The notes: generated by a model from the letters alone, not told the origin. A DNA stretch of 39,555 bases from Lutibacter sp. (GCF_013139515.1 NZ_WTAR01000074.1:1-39555); one strand, 5' to 3'; positions 1-8,323 are shown, numbered from the stretch's first letter. Translations and numbers: made by a program.

Positions 1-242
1 GGCACAAATGGAATTAAAGTAAGTATAAACAGTAAAAAAGGAAATAGTGCCATAAAAAAGCTAAAAGCAATTCCACCAGCACGAGATGTTAAAGCTCCTT
101 TTACAATTCCAAGCACATACATTTCAATAACATCATACAGAGACATTCCTTGCAAACCTGGTATTTTAACCTTTTTTGCAAAAAGAACGAGCCAATTTAC
201 AATTGGAATTTTGGATAAACTATCTTCAATTTCTTTTGTCAT
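1..242 (-). CDS. YihY/BrkB-family inner membrane protein, N-terminal part (gene runs off the left edge)
   Basis: The first 80 residues are present, starting at the ATG at 242-240; the rest lies outside the window. A soluble amphipathic start is followed by the family-typical stretch GLQGMSLYDVIEMYVLGI, then ALTSRAGGIAFSFF and a hydrophobic segment rich in Leu and Phe, which is the first membrane helix. This layout matches the YihY/BrkB family (once misnamed RNase BN), polytopic membrane proteins of unresolved role. The start codon overlaps the nadC stop as ATGA (242-239), so the two are very probably translated from one message. The family call is fairly sure; the function is not known. Confidence 0.8.
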   Translation of the reverse strand, partial: MTKEIEDSLSKIPIVNWLVLFAKKVKIPGLQGMSLYDVIEMYVLGIVKGALTSRAGGIAFSFFMALFPFLLFILTLIPFV

Positions 243-1099
243 TCAACAGCTTTTAAACTTAAATCCATATTATAAACCGAATGTGTTAAAGCACCCGATG
301 AAATATAATCTACACCACAATCGGCATATTTTTTAGCAGTTTCTAAAGTAATACCTCCTGATGATTCTGTTTGACATTTATCACCAATTAATACAACTGC
401 TTTACGAGTTTCATCATAATCAAAATTGTCAATTAAAATTCTGTGAATACCACCCGATTTTAATATTTCTTCAATTTCCTCCATACTTCTTGCCTCTACA
501 ATAATTTTTAAATCGAGATGATTCTCTTTTAAATATTGTTGAGTTTTTGAAATTGCTTTTGTTATACCACCTGCAAAATCAATATGGTTGTCTTTTAACA
601 TTATCATATCATACAATGCAAACCTATGGTTTTCACCTCCACCAATTTTCACAGCCCATTTTTCAATAGCTCTAATACCTGGCGTCGTTTTTCGAGTATC
701 TAAAATTTTTGTTTTAGTACCTTTTAACAATTCCGCAAACTTTTTAGTTTTAGTAGCAATGGCACTCATACGCTGCATGGCATTTAACACCAATCGTTCA
801 GCCTTTAAAATAGATTGCGAACTTCCTGAGACGAAAAAAACGATATCGCCATATTTCACTTCTGCACCATCTTCAATAAGCGTTTCTACTTTTAAATTTA
901 TATCAACATATTTAAAAATTCGTTTTGCAAATTCTACCCCTGCAATAATACCATTTTCCTTTACTAATAATTTCGCTTTCCCTTGTGCCTCTTCAGGAAT
1001 GCAAGCAAGCGAACTGTGATCTCCTCCTCCAACATCCTCTCTAACAGCGTTAGAGATTATAATATCAAGTTCTTTTTTAAATTGCTTATTACTTATCAT
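239..1099 (-). CDS. nadC: Quinolinate phosphoribosyltransferase (nicotinate-nucleotide pyrophosphorylase, carboxylating)
   Basis: A 286-residue protein of normal length for NadC, the cytosolic enzyme that turns quinolinate and PRPP into nicotinate mononucleotide, CO2 and pyrophosphate in de novo NAD synthesis. Visible landmarks are EDVGGGDHSS (residues 21-30), LDTRKTTPG (133-141, the phosphoribosyl/quinolinate-binding Arg-Lys segment), GGGENHRFALYD (153-164), MLKDNH (167-172), and ESSGGIT followed by ISSGALTHS near the C-terminus, the last two lining the phosphate sites of the barrel. It starts at an ATG 76 bp from the divergent rlmH start and overlaps the downstream YihY-family gene by 4 nt. 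No nadA or nadB is in the window. The call is secure. Confidence 0.97.
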   Translation of the reverse strand: MISNKQFKKELDIIISNAVREDVGGGDHSSLACIPEEAQGKAKLLVKENGIIAGVEFAKRIFKYVDINLKVETLIEDGAEVKYGDIVFFVSGSSQSILKAERLVLNAMQRMSAIATKTKKFAELLKGTKTKILDTRKTTPGIRAIEKWAVKIGGGENHRFALYDMIMLKDNHIDFAGGITKAISKTQQYLKENHLDLKIIVEARSMEEIEEILKSGGIHRILIDNFDYDETRKAVVLIGDKCQTESSGGITLETAKKYADCGVDYISSGALTHSVYNMDLSLKAVE

Positions 1100-1175
1100 A
1101 ACTATGCATATTTACAACAAAAATAACTTTTTTATTTTCAAAAAATTCATCTTTATTTCTTTTTATATTTACCAA

Positions 1176-1649
1176 ATGAAAATTAAATTACTTGCCATTG
1201 GTAAAACCGATGCTAAAAATTTACAAACGTTAATAGAAACCTATCAAAATAGGCTAAAACATTATATTAATTTTACTATTGAAATTATTCCAGATATTAA
1301 AAATGCTAAGAATTTAAGTCAAACTCAGCAAAAAGAAAAAGAAGGTGAACTTATATTAAAAAAATTAGCTGCAACTGATGTTTTAATTTTATTAGATGAA
1401 AAAGGAAAAGAATTTCGTTCTATTGAATTTTCAAAATATCTTCAAAAAAAAATGAACTCAGGAATTAAACAGTTAGTAATTGTAATTGGTGGCCCTTATG
1501 GTTTTTCAGAAGCCATTTATAAAAAATCTCAAGGAAAAATTTCTTTATCAAAAATGACGTTTTCACATCAAATGATTCGTTTATTTGTTGTTGAACAAAT
1601 CTATAGAGCATTTACAATTCTAAAAAACGAACCATATCATCATGAATAA
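1176..1649 (+). CDS. rlmH: 23S rRNA pseudouridine1915 N3-methyltransferase RlmH
   Basis: A small SPOUT methyltransferase that methylates pseudouridine 1915 in helix 69 of 23S rRNA on assembled 70S ribosomes. From the ATG at 1176 the protein is 157 residues, matching the usual ~155. The reading frame is open for 24 more codons upstream, but that stretch is low-complexity Phe/Ile/Lys and does not belong to the family, so 1176 is the start. The SPOUT knot is visible: [25 protein letters not shown], and the C-terminal [15 protein letters not shown] signature. The last 8 nt overlap rdgB. An AT-rich TATATTTA just before the start may be a -7 box, giving a nearly leaderless message. Confidence 0.95.
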   Translation: MKIKLLAIGKTDAKNLQTLIETYQNRLKHYINFTIEIIPDIKNAKNLSQTQQKEKEGELILKKLAATDVLILLDEKGKEFRSIEFSKYLQKKMNSGIKQLVIVIGGPYGFSEAIYKKSQGKISLSKMTFSHQMIRLFVVEQIYRAFTILKNEPYHHE

Positions 1650-2226
1650 ATTAAAACTTGTTTTTGCAACCAACAATAAAAACAAATTGAAAGAAGTACA
1701 AGCAATGCTAACTAATTTTGAAATTGTTAGTTTAGCCGATATTAATTGTTTTGATGATATTGCTGAAACTGCTAAAAATTTAGAGGGAAATGCAAAAATT
1801 AAAGCTAATTTTATCACCGAAAAATATGGTTTGAATTGTTTTGCTGACGATACCGGTTTAGAAGTTGATGCCTTAAATAATGAACCTGGAGTGTATTCAG
1901 CCCGTTATGCTGGAAATGAAAGCAATGCTGAAGAAAACATGAAAAAATTATTAAATAAACTTGGCAATAATTCTAATAGAAAAGCACAATTTAGAACAGC
2001 TATTGCATTAAATATTGAAGGCAAACAATATCTTTTTGAGGGAATTTGTAAAGGAACTATTTTAAGTAAAGAACAAGGTGATAGTGGTTTTGGATATGAC
2101 CCTATTTTTTTACCAACTGGTTTCAATAAATCATTTGCTGAAATGAATTTAGAGGATAAAGGAAACATTAGCCACCGAGGAAAAGCAATTGATAAATTAG
2201 TAACATTTTTAAATGAACTTACTTGA
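1642..2226 (+). CDS. rdgB: XTP/dITP diphosphatase (RdgB/HAM1 family)
   Basis: A 194-residue house-cleaning nucleotidase that hydrolyses non-canonical purine triphosphates (XTP, dITP, ITP) to the monophosphate and pyrophosphate, keeping them out of DNA and RNA. Family landmarks are all present: [12 protein letters not shown] (8-19, substrate phosphate loop), [14 protein letters not shown] (65-78, with the catalytic/metal Asp69-Asp70), [20 protein letters not shown] (146-156) and SHRGKA (177-182). It starts inside the end of rlmH (8-nt overlap), and its stop overlaps the start of the following permease. This points to translational coupling across the three genes. Confidence 0.96.
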   Translation: MNKLKLVFATNNKNKLKEVQAMLTNFEIVSLADINCFDDIAETAKNLEGNAKIKANFITEKYGLNCFADDTGLEVDALNNEPGVYSARYAGNESNAEENMKKLLNKLGNNSNRKAQFRTAIALNIEGKQYLFEGICKGTILSKEQGDSGFGYDPIFLPTGFNKSFAEMNLEDKGNISHRGKAIDKLVTFLNELT

Positions 2227-3257
2227 TAAACCCAACAAAATCATATAAAAACACATTTACTCTTTTAATAATTACATTGCTAGTAATTGTATTTATTAAT
2301 ATAAGTTTGGGTTCAGTTTATATCCCTTTAAAACAAATATTCTTATCTCTTTTAGATGGTTTAGTTGAAAAAGAATCTTGGAAAGCTATTATTTTAAATT
2401 ATCGTTTACCAAAAGCAATTACCGCAATTATTGTTGGTTCAGGATTATCTATTAGCGGATTATTAATGCAAACTTTATTTAGAAATCCGCTAGCAGGTCC
2501 TTTTGTTTTAGGAATTAGTTCTGGAGCAAGTTTAGGAGTTGCAATTTTAATTTTAGGAGCAGCTTTTTTAGGAGCAAATATTACTGCATATGCCTTTACA
2601 AATTGGGGACAAGCAATTGCTGCAAGTGTTGGTGCATTTTTAGTGCTTTCAGCAGTAATGTTAGCCGCCATTAAAGTTAGAAACACCATGTCCATTTTAA
2701 TAATTGGTTTAATGTTTGGAAGCTTAACTGCTGCTGTAATTAGTGTTTTGGCATATTTTAGTAGTGCCAACCAATTACAACAATATTTATTTTGGAGTTT
2801 TGGAAGTTTAGGAAACTTAAGTTGGAACGAAATTAGCGCGCTTTCTGTAACGTTCTTCATTGGAATTTCATTAGTAATTTTCATAATAAAACCGCTAAAC
2901 AGTTTATTATTAGGTGAAAACTATGCCAAAAGTATGGGTGTTAATGTAAAACGAACTAGAAATATCACTTTAATTTCAACAAGTTTACTAACAGGTGTAA
3001 TTACTGCATTTTCGGGACCTATTGCGTTTATAGGCTTGGCTGTTCCGCACTTAACAAAACTATTATTTAACACCTCAAACCATAAAATATTGATTCCGGC
3101 TGTTGCTATTAGCGGCGCTATAATTATGTTAATTTGTGATAGTATTGCGCAATTACCCAATAGTGAATATACATTGCCAATTAACGCTATAACTTCCTTA
3201 TTTGGAGCGCCAATTATTATTTGGTTATTGGTTAGAAAAAGAAAAATTTATTATTAA
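2223..3257 (+). CDS. FecCD/BtuC-type ABC transporter permease (iron chelate, heme or cobalamin uptake)
   Basis: A 344-residue integral membrane protein with about ten hydrophobic helices. It has the FecCD hallmarks [15 protein letters not shown] (near residue 58), [16 protein letters not shown] (78-93) and, near the C-terminus, [15 protein letters not shown] (about 265-279), the coupling region that contacts the ATPase. The family imports iron-siderophore, heme or vitamin B12 across the inner membrane; the substrate cannot be told here. The start is a TTG at 2223 overlapping the rdgB stop as TTGA; no ATG fits nearby without cutting into the first helix. The ATPase partner follows with a 1-nt overlap. 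No substrate-binding protein or TonB-dependent receptor is in the window. Confidence 0.9.
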   Translation: MINPTKSYKNTFTLLIITLLVIVFINISLGSVYIPLKQIFLSLLDGLVEKESWKAIILNYRLPKAITAIIVGSGLSISGLLMQTLFRNPLAGPFVLGISSGASLGVAILILGAAFLGANITAYAFTNWGQAIAASVGAFLVLSAVMLAAIKVRNTMSILIIGLMFGSLTAAVISVLAYFSSANQLQQYLFWSFGSLGNLSWNEISALSVTFFIGISLVIFIIKPLNSLLLGENYAKSMGVNVKRTRNITLISTSLLTGVITAFSGPIAFIGLAVPHLTKLLFNTSNHKILIPAVAISGAIIMLICDSIAQLPNSEYTLPINAITSLFGAPIIIWLLVRKRKIYY

Positions 3258-4054
3258 TGAAATTAGCCGATAAACATATCATTAAAACTGTAAATTTAAG
3301 TATTGGATATACTTCAAAAAAAGAAGTAAAAACAATTACTTCTAATTTGAATATAGACTTAGATTCCGGTAATTTAGTTTGTTTATTAGGGGAAAATGGT
3401 GTTGGAAAATCAACTCTTTTAAGAACCTTAACTAAAGTACAACCAAGTTTAAAAGGTGAGATTTTTATAAATTCTAATAAATTAGAAACCATTAATTATA
3501 CAGATTTTTCTAAAATATTAAGCCTTGTTCTTACTGAAAGGCTACCCGATAGTAGTTTAACTGTTTTTGAATTGGTTGCTTTAGGTAGGCAACCTTATAC
3601 CAATTGGATTGGCTATTTAACTACTGAAGATTTGCATATTATTGAATCGGCTTTTGAAAAAACAAGCACCACACATTTAAAAGACTCTAAATGTTATGAA
3701 CTGAGTGATGGACAATTACAAAAAGTATTAATTGCCAGAGCACTTGCTCAAAATACACCTATAATTGTATTAGATGAGCCAACTGCACATCTAGATATTC
3801 ATCATACTATTGAAACTTTTACTTTACTAAAACAATTAGCAAAAGATTTTAATAAAACAATTATAGTTTCTTCCCATGAAATAAATTTAGCACTTCAACT
3901 AGCTGATGAGTTATGGCTTATGACTCCAAATCAATTTATTTCAGGAAAAACCGAAACACTAATCTCAAATAACAGTGTGCAACAACTCTTTGAATCCAAT
4001 TTAATTTCATTTAACAAAACTTTAAAACAATTCACAATATCTAACTCACAATAA
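3257..4054 (+). CDS. ABC transporter ATP-binding subunit, FecE/FhuC/BtuD type
   Basis: A 265-residue ATPase partner of the preceding permease; its ATG overlaps the permease stop (TAATG). Walker A is GENGVGKST (45-53). The ABC signature reads LSDGQ (149-153), with Asp in place of the first Gly of the usual LSGGQ. Walker B is IIVLDEPTAHLD (169-180), and the switch histidine is in VSSHE (His207). The VALGRQPY segment (107-114) is typical of the metal-chelate importers. Together with the FecCD-type permease it would form an inner-membrane importer for an iron chelate, heme or corrinoid. The C-terminal ~35 residues are variable. Function at class level is sure; substrate is unknown. Confidence 0.93.
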   Translation: MKLADKHIIKTVNLSIGYTSKKEVKTITSNLNIDLDSGNLVCLLGENGVGKSTLLRTLTKVQPSLKGEIFINSNKLETINYTDFSKILSLVLTERLPDSSLTVFELVALGRQPYTNWIGYLTTEDLHIIESAFEKTSTTHLKDSKCYELSDGQLQKVLIARALAQNTPIIVLDEPTAHLDIHHTIETFTLLKQLAKDFNKTIIVSSHEINLALQLADELWLMTPNQFISGKTETLISNNSVQQLFESNLISFNKTLKQFTISNSQ

Positions 4055-4060
4055 TTTTAA

Positions 4061-4068
4061 TATATTTG
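4061..4068 (+). promoter_or_regulatory. Putative -7 box TATATTTG before the M28 peptidase gene
   Basis: TATATTTG matches the Bacteroidota sigma-A -7 consensus TAnnTTTG and lies 22 bp before the ATG at 4090. It suggests that the peptidase gene has a promoter of its own although it follows the ABC genes closely. No clear TTG -33 element is seen. Confidence 0.45.
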
Positions 4069-4089
4069 AAAACTTGTAAAACCCTCAGA

Positions 4090-5112
4090 ATGAAAAATTT
4101 ATTAATAATTCTTGTTTCAACAATACTACTAAGTTGTGGAAGTAATAATAACATCACCGGTCAAACTACAGACGGTACAATTGTAACTGGTGAAACTGCT
4201 ACGCTATTTGCTAATACAATTACTACTAACGATTTAAAAGAACATTTATACAACATTGCGTCTAAAGAGTTTGAAGGAAGAGAAACAGGTGAAGACGGAC
4301 AAAAACTAGCCGCTGAATATTTAAAAAATTTCTATATAGCACAAAGTATTGCTTCACCCTACGGTGGAACTGATTATTTTCAAGCAATACCAACCGAACA
4401 CTTAAGACCCGAATTAAACCCTTCAGAAAATGTAGTTGCATTTATAGAAGGAAATGAATTCCCAGAAGAAATTGTAGTAATATCTGCACATTATGATCAT
4501 CTTGGAATAAATGGTGATGCTATTTATTATGGTGCTGATGATAATGGTTCTGGTACTTCAGCAATTTTAGAAATTGCTGAAGCTTTTCAGCAAGCTGTAT
4601 TAGCTGGTGATGGCCCAAAACGATCTATTCTATTTTTACATGTTACTGGCGAGGAGAAAGGTTTATTAGGCTCTAAATATTACACTAATTTTCCGATTTT
4701 CCCATTAGAAAATACTGTTACAGACCTTAATATTGATATGATTGGACGTGTTGATGAAGCGCATACAAATAATCCTAACTTCATATATTTAATAGGTTCA
4801 GATAAATTGAGTAGTGAATTACATCTTTTATCTGAAAAAATAAATGAACGTTTTACAAAGTTAGATTTAGATTATACATTTAATGATGAAAATGACCCAA
4901 ATCGGTTTTATTATCGATCAGATCACTACAATTTTGCAAAAAACAATATTCCAATTATCTTTTATTTTAATGGTACTCATGATGATTATCACAGAACTTC
5001 TGACACACCCGATAAAATTAATTATGAAGTATTAGCAAAAAGAACTCAATTAGTTTTTTATACTGCTTGGGAAATAGCAAATAGAAAACAAAGAATTATA
5101 GTTGATAAATAA
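4090..5112 (+). CDS. M28-family zinc metallopeptidase, lipoprotein
   Basis: From the ATG at 4090 the product is 340 residues. It begins with a lipoprotein signal peptide, MKNLLIILVSTILLSC, with Cys16 as the lipidated residue. The frame is open to a TTG at 4066, but that codon lies in the putative -7 box and would spoil the signal peptide. The peptidase domain shows the paired-zinc ligands of M28 enzymes: SAHYDHLG (His134, Asp136), GADDNGSGT (Asp150/151), TGEEKGLLGS (Glu188/189), NIDMIGR (Asp216) and DDYHRTSDTPD (His301). Such enzymes are aminopeptidases or carboxypeptidases acting on peptides outside the inner membrane. A role in nutrient peptide use is inferred; the exact substrate is unknown. 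Confidence 0.92.
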   Translation: MKNLLIILVSTILLSCGSNNNITGQTTDGTIVTGETATLFANTITTNDLKEHLYNIASKEFEGRETGEDGQKLAAEYLKNFYIAQSIASPYGGTDYFQAIPTEHLRPELNPSENVVAFIEGNEFPEEIVVISAHYDHLGINGDAIYYGADDNGSGTSAILEIAEAFQQAVLAGDGPKRSILFLHVTGEEKGLLGSKYYTNFPIFPLENTVTDLNIDMIGRVDEAHTNNPNFIYLIGSDKLSSELHLLSEKINERFTKLDLDYTFNDENDPNRFYYRSDHYNFAKNNIPIIFYFNGTHDDYHRTSDTPDKINYEVLAKRTQLVFYTAWEIANRKQRIIVDK

Positions 5113-5129
5113 ATTTGTTTTTAAATACA

Positions 5130-6359
5130 ATGAAAACCCTTTTAATTATTGGATTTATTTGGCCAGAACCAACTTCAACAGCTGCAGGAACAAGAATGCT
5201 TCAACTTATTGAAGTCTTTAAAACCAATGCATATCAAATAACTTTTGCTTGTTCAGCTTCAAAAACGATAAACTCATTTAACTTAAATAGTTTAAACATA
5301 CAAACAACTAATATACAACTAAATGATTCTAGTTTTGATTCTTTTATAGCTGAACTAAATCCAGATTTAGTACTTTTTGATAGGTTTTTAACAGAAGAAC
5401 AATTTGGATGGAGAGTTACAGAAAATTGCTCCAAAGCAATCAGAATTTTAGATACTGAAGATTTACATTTTTTACGTAAAGCTAGGCAAACTGCATACAA
5501 AAATAACACAACCGTTTCTTTAGAATATTTAACTAATGATTTAACTAAGCGAGAAATTGCAAGTATATATCGCTGTGATTTAACACTTATTATTTCAAAA
5601 TATGAAATGAAATTGTTAAAAAAAACATTTAAAATTGATACAGAAATTTTGCAATACCTCCCCTTTTTAATAGATACTAACACATTAAAACCGTTAAAAG
5701 AATACCCGTCATTTCAAGAACGAGCTAATTTTGTATCTATCGGGAATTTTAAACATGAACCAAACTGGAATGCCGTTTTAGTATTAAAAAACAACATTTG
5801 GCCTTTAATAAAACAAAAATTACCAAATGCTAAAATGCTAATTTATGGTGCGTATGCAACTCAAAAAGCACAACAATTACACCATGAAAAAGATGATTTT
5901 TTAATTAAAGGATGGGCAGAAAGTACAGAAAAAGTAATTTCAAACAGTAAAGTTTGTTTAGCACCACTACAATTTGGAGCTGGTCTAAAAGGTAAGTTAA
6001 TTGATGCTATGCAATTTGGAACTCCAAGTGTAACAACTACAATTGGTGCTGAAGCTATGCATAAAAAACTGCCTTGGAATGGATTTATTTGCGATAACTA
6101 TGAAGAGTTTGCTTTAAAAGCTGTAGAACTTTATATACAAGAAAAAACTTGGCAAGGTGCACAAAAAAATGGTTTAGATATACTTAACAAGTGTTTTTCA
6201 AAAGAAAAATATTCTCAAAAATTATTAAATAAGATTGAATATTTAGAACAAGATAAAACCGCACACAGACTGCAAAACTTTATAGGTTCATTATTGCTTC
6301 ATCATACTTTAAAAAGCACAAAATATATGGCTAAATGGATTGAAGAAAAAAATAAATAA
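5130..6359 (+). CDS. Glycosyltransferase, GT4-like (GT-B fold)
   Basis: A 409-residue protein starting MKTLLIIGFIWPEPTSTAAG at the ATG at 5130; the in-frame TTG 15 nt upstream is less likely. The N-terminal half looks like a GT-B acceptor domain. The C-terminal half has the donor-site pattern of GT4 enzymes: VSIGNFKHEPNWNAV, LLIKGWAES, then APLQFGAGLKGKLIDAMQFG and TPSVTTTIGAEAM. The family moves sugars from nucleotide-sugar donors onto glycans or lipids at the cytoplasmic face. It stands apart from the polysaccharide cluster at the right edge, follows the peptidase gene by 17 bp, and ends just before the convergent thioesterase gene. Donor and acceptor are unknown. Confidence 0.85.
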   Translation: MKTLLIIGFIWPEPTSTAAGTRMLQLIEVFKTNAYQITFACSASKTINSFNLNSLNIQTTNIQLNDSSFDSFIAELNPDLVLFDRFLTEEQFGWRVTENCSKAIRILDTEDLHFLRKARQTAYKNNTTVSLEYLTNDLTKREIASIYRCDLTLIISKYEMKLLKKTFKIDTEILQYLPFLIDTNTLKPLKEYPSFQERANFVSIGNFKHEPNWNAVLVLKNNIWPLIKQKLPNAKMLIYGAYATQKAQQLHHEKDDFLIKGWAESTEKVISNSKVCLAPLQFGAGLKGKLIDAMQFGTPSVTTTIGAEAMHKKLPWNGFICDNYEEFALKAVELYIQEKTWQGAQKNGLDILNKCFSKEKYSQKLLNKIEYLEQDKTAHRLQNFIGSLLLHHTLKSTKYMAKWIEEKNK

Positions 6360-6369
6360 TACGATATTC

Positions 6370-6759
6370 CTATTGAATAATTTTTAGTATTTCAGGAGAA
6401 ATCCTAATTGGCTTCATACTCTTATTATCTAATAAACACCAAACTGTTTTGGCCTTTGCTAGTAATTTACCTTTACATTTCACCTCAACAAATCTTTCAG
6501 ATTTCACACCATAAGAATCACCAATCCAAGTACTTATTTCAATTATATCGTTTAATTTTGCCGAAGCCAAATAATCAACTTCATGTCTTAAAACAACCCA
6601 AACATAATTAGCATTTATAGCTGGTGTTTTTAAAACATTCCAATGTTTTTGAGCCGCATTTTGAATCCATTTAACGTAATGAATATTGTTTACATGATTT
6701 AAATCATCAATTTCATTTTCATTAACAACAAACGAGAATGTGAATTTATTATTTTTCAA
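6370..6759 (-). CDS. Acyl-CoA thioesterase, 4HBT hot-dog family
   Basis: A 129-residue single hot-dog domain. The N-terminal signature IDDLNHVNNIHYVKWIQNA (17-35) matches the 4HBT pattern, with Asp19 in the usual catalytic-acid region and His22-Val-Asn-Asn following. A second family stretch is ISTWIGDSYGVKSERFVEVKC. Family members hydrolyse acyl-CoA or acyl-ACP thioesters in the cytoplasm; chain length cannot be predicted. It is convergent with the glycosyltransferase (10-bp gap). Upstream on its own strand begins a long repeat-rich non-coding stretch. A second, different hot-dog protein is at 23979. Confidence 0.88.
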   Translation of the reverse strand: MKNNKFTFSFVVNENEIDDLNHVNNIHYVKWIQNAAQKHWNVLKTPAINANYVWVVLRHEVDYLASAKLNDIIEISTWIGDSYGVKSERFVEVKCKGKLLAKAKTVWCLLDNKSMKPIRISPEILKIIQ

Positions 6760-6915
6760 TTTTGAATAACAAGTTTATATATATTTTTAAAAAAACCAAT
6801 TATAAATTTAAGTATAAAATAATTGGAATTATAAATGTTATAATTTACTTTTACAAAACCTAAAGAAAGTTCAAGAATATTTAATATTTTAACATTATTT
6901 ATAAAATATGGTTAA

Positions 6916-7005
6916 AATATTTACAGTCGTAATTGATTGATGCACAAAAGATTATCGTGGGGACGACAGTTTTTTTTCAAATCTGTTGCGGCTGTTTTAA
7001 ATATT
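6916..7005 (+). repeat. Structured repeat element 1 (long imperfect hairpin, conserved GTGGGGACGAC core)
   Basis: The arms pair AATATTTA (from 6916) with its complement ending at 7005, and CAGTCGTAA (6924-6932) with TTGCGGCTG (6986-6994). The two non-Watson-Crick positions in the second pair are U.G only in a plus-strand RNA. Near the centre is a small hairpin TCGT-GGGG-ACGA (6955-6966). The same architecture recurs in elements 2 and 3. It may be a structured RNA or a non-autonomous mobile repeat. The inverted repeats are directly visible; the function is not known. Confidence 0.7.
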
Positions 7006-7013
7006 ATTAACTC

Positions 7014-7104
7014 TTACATAATAAACAGTTGTAACATAAAATCTAATTATACTACCGTTGTGGGGACGACTTATTTGATTTTTTACAGCTGTTTTTTTAT
7101 GTAA
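7014..7104 (+). repeat. Structured repeat element 2 (long imperfect hairpin, conserved GTGGGGACGAC core)
   Basis: The left arm (7014-7034) and right arm (7083-7104) are complementary over about 20 of 22 positions. The inner part is AAACAGTTGTAA against TTACAGCTGTTT, with one U.G pair on the plus strand. The central hairpin is GTTGT-GGGG-ACGAC (7057-7070), again with one U.G pair. It begins only 8 bp after element 1. The right arm ends in a run of seven T, as in an intrinsic terminator. The outer arm differs from those of elements 1 and 3 but keeps its own pairing. Confidence 0.72.
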
Positions 7105-7274
7105 TTACTATTTTTTATTGTGTAACGCAACGTTTTATTGGCATAACAATTCTTCCTAATTTATTTTGAAACTCAAAATAAGGGGTTAATGTATTAATGT
7201 AAATTCTATTAGAATTGTTTTTTATTGCTTTGCTATTTTTTATTGTCTCTAAATTCATACTATTTAATTTCAGA

Positions 7275-7766
7275 TTAGCGTTTTATAAAAATTTGAGTAA
7301 AATAATTTCTGTTTTCTAAATCTTTACCTATTGAAATTCCAAAATGTGTATATGCATCATTTTCAATAATTTCTTTATGCTCTTTACTTTGTAACCAAGC
7401 TTCAACAACACCTTTAGCTGAATTAAACCCATAAGCTACATTTTCACCAACCATTTGAGCTTCTGCTTTTAGCACCAAGTTCTCATGCCTTTCTGGAAAA
7501 TTAAAATGATCAACCTTTCCTGTTTCAACCATATAATTAGTATGCGTTAAAGCTACAGATGAAACAATATTCATTTTTTCTAAAGCTTGTATTCCTTTTG
7601 TTTCTCTATGCATATTAACTAAATTAAATATGTCTAATTCTAGTTTTGAATATTCTTGTTTAACATCAGAAATTTCATTAAAATAAATTCCATCGTCTTT
7701 AACACAAGAGCTAAAAAGAATACTAAACAGAACAAATACTACTAATTTATAAGGTATTAACTTCAT
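7275..7766 (-). CDS. CAP-domain (SCP/YkwD-like) lipoprotein
   Basis: A 163-residue protein with a lipoprotein signal peptide (MKLIPYKLVVFVLFSILFSSC, Cys21 lipidated) and one CAP domain. CAP landmarks are FNLVNMHRETKG (47-58), SSVALTHTNYMV with His75, DHFNFPERHENL (His87), VGENVAYG (106-113), AWLQSKEHKEI (His130) and HFGISIG (141-147). Bacterial CAP proteins are extracytoplasmic and of mostly unknown role. It is isolated, with the structured repeats on both sides: elements 1 and 2 downstream, and element 3 only 17 bp upstream of its start. Fold is sure; function is unknown. Confidence 0.9.
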   Translation of the reverse strand: MKLIPYKLVVFVLFSILFSSCVKDDGIYFNEISDVKQEYSKLELDIFNLVNMHRETKGIQALEKMNIVSSVALTHTNYMVETGKVDHFNFPERHENLVLKAEAQMVGENVAYGFNSAKGVVEAWLQSKEHKEIIENDAYTHFGISIGKDLENRNYFTQIFIKR

Positions 7767-7783
7767 TCTAAAAGGGGTTTAAA

Positions 7784-7875
7784 TATAAAACACAGTCGCA
7801 ATTATTTATTATCTTCTTACTAACCGTCGTGGGAAAAAATTGGGTTAGATAATTTTATTGCGACTGCTTTTATAT
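7784..7875 (+). repeat. Structured repeat element 3 (long hairpin, variant centre)
   Basis: Perfect 10-bp arms CAGTCGCAAT (7793-7802) and ATTGCGACTG (7857-7866) are extended outward by TATAAAA/TTTTATA. An inner helix pairs ATTATCT plus AACC (7808-7814, 7822-7825) with GGTTAGATAAT (7843-7853), around a 7-nt bulge. The centre is CCGTCGTGGG followed by A-rich sequence, so the ACGAC half seen in elements 1 and 2 is missing. It contains TTCTTACTAACC and ACTGCTTT, both shared with the tandem units at 8046-8570. On the minus strand it would lie in or near the leader of the CAP-domain gene. Confidence 0.68.
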
Positions 7876-8045
7876 ATGTATATAGGTTGTACTATTTTTT
7901 TATTTGAAGAATAGCTAAAGTCACCAAAAATTAGTGTAAACGACTGTTTAAAATAAGTGTAGATTTTATTTTTTAACGCTCTGTTAATGAGTTTAACAGA
8001 CAGGACAGATAATAATGTATTCATGTCTTCGGGGTTTTGGCTTTT

Positions 8046-8310
8046 TTTGGGTTGATTTATTTATTCTTAATTATTTTCATAAAATTTAAAGAAGAAGCAG
8101 AAACAAAGTTCTTACTAACCATCTAACATCTTAAAGCTTTTTCGGACTGCTTTATTGAGTATGTGACTACAGTGTAACTACCTCTATTAAATTTCTTTTA
8201 ACCTTTCATAATTTCTTACTAATTAAATTATTACTTACTTTTTATTTTTGAATTTATTATCTCGTACCATTTAAGGGTTAAAAACAGTACCAAATAAAAA
8301 ATCAGCTTAT
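8046..8310. repeat. Tandem unit A (265 bp) with conserved core 8081-8200
   Basis: The unit starts with TTTGGGTTGATTTATTTATTC, repeated at 8311 (unit B) and at 8571, where it runs into the 3' end of marR. The core 8081-8200 differs from unit B at only about three positions, whereas the remaining part is visibly more diverged. The core holds TTCTTACTAACC (8109-8120), a closing helix AAGCAG (8095-8100)/CTGCTT (8147-8152), and GTGACTACAGTGTAACTAC. A 21-codon minus-strand frame (8057-8122) exists but is not convincing as a gene. Confidence 0.75.
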
Positions 8311-8323
8311 TTTGGGTTGATTT
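8299..8323 (-). terminator. Possible intrinsic terminator at the unit A/B junction
   Basis: AAATCAGC (8299-8306) and GTTGATTT (8316-8323) form a stem of about 7 bp with one mismatch. Read on the minus strand, it is followed by a T-rich run. It is the same hairpin that follows marR at 8559-8583, so unit B read on the minus strand would end with a terminator of its own. Confidence 0.45.

Larger units (their letters stand above)
6760..7274. other. Non-coding stretch carrying two structured repeats
   Basis: About 515 bp without a credible gene. It holds two adjacent hairpin elements (6916-7005 and 7014-7104, listed separately). Further right is a perfect 9-bp inverted repeat with a 3-nt loop at 7161-7181 (TTATTTTGA/TCAAAATAA), and a short palindrome AATTCTATTAGAATT at 7202-7216 followed by a T-rich run that could end a plus-strand transcript. 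The rest is AT-rich and featureless. Confidence 0.6.

Noticed and set aside
1104-1175. Upstream ATG start for rlmH
   Set aside because: The extra 24 residues are low-complexity and foreign to the family; the protein from 1176 has the normal length and start.
4066-4089. Upstream TTG start for the M28 peptidase
   Set aside because: The codon lies in the putative -7 box and would put a polar stretch before the lipoprotein signal peptide.
7202-7226. Strong terminator at AATTCTATTAGAATT
   Set aside because: The palindrome leaves only about five A/T-rich pairs once a loop is allowed, too weak to call although a T-run follows.
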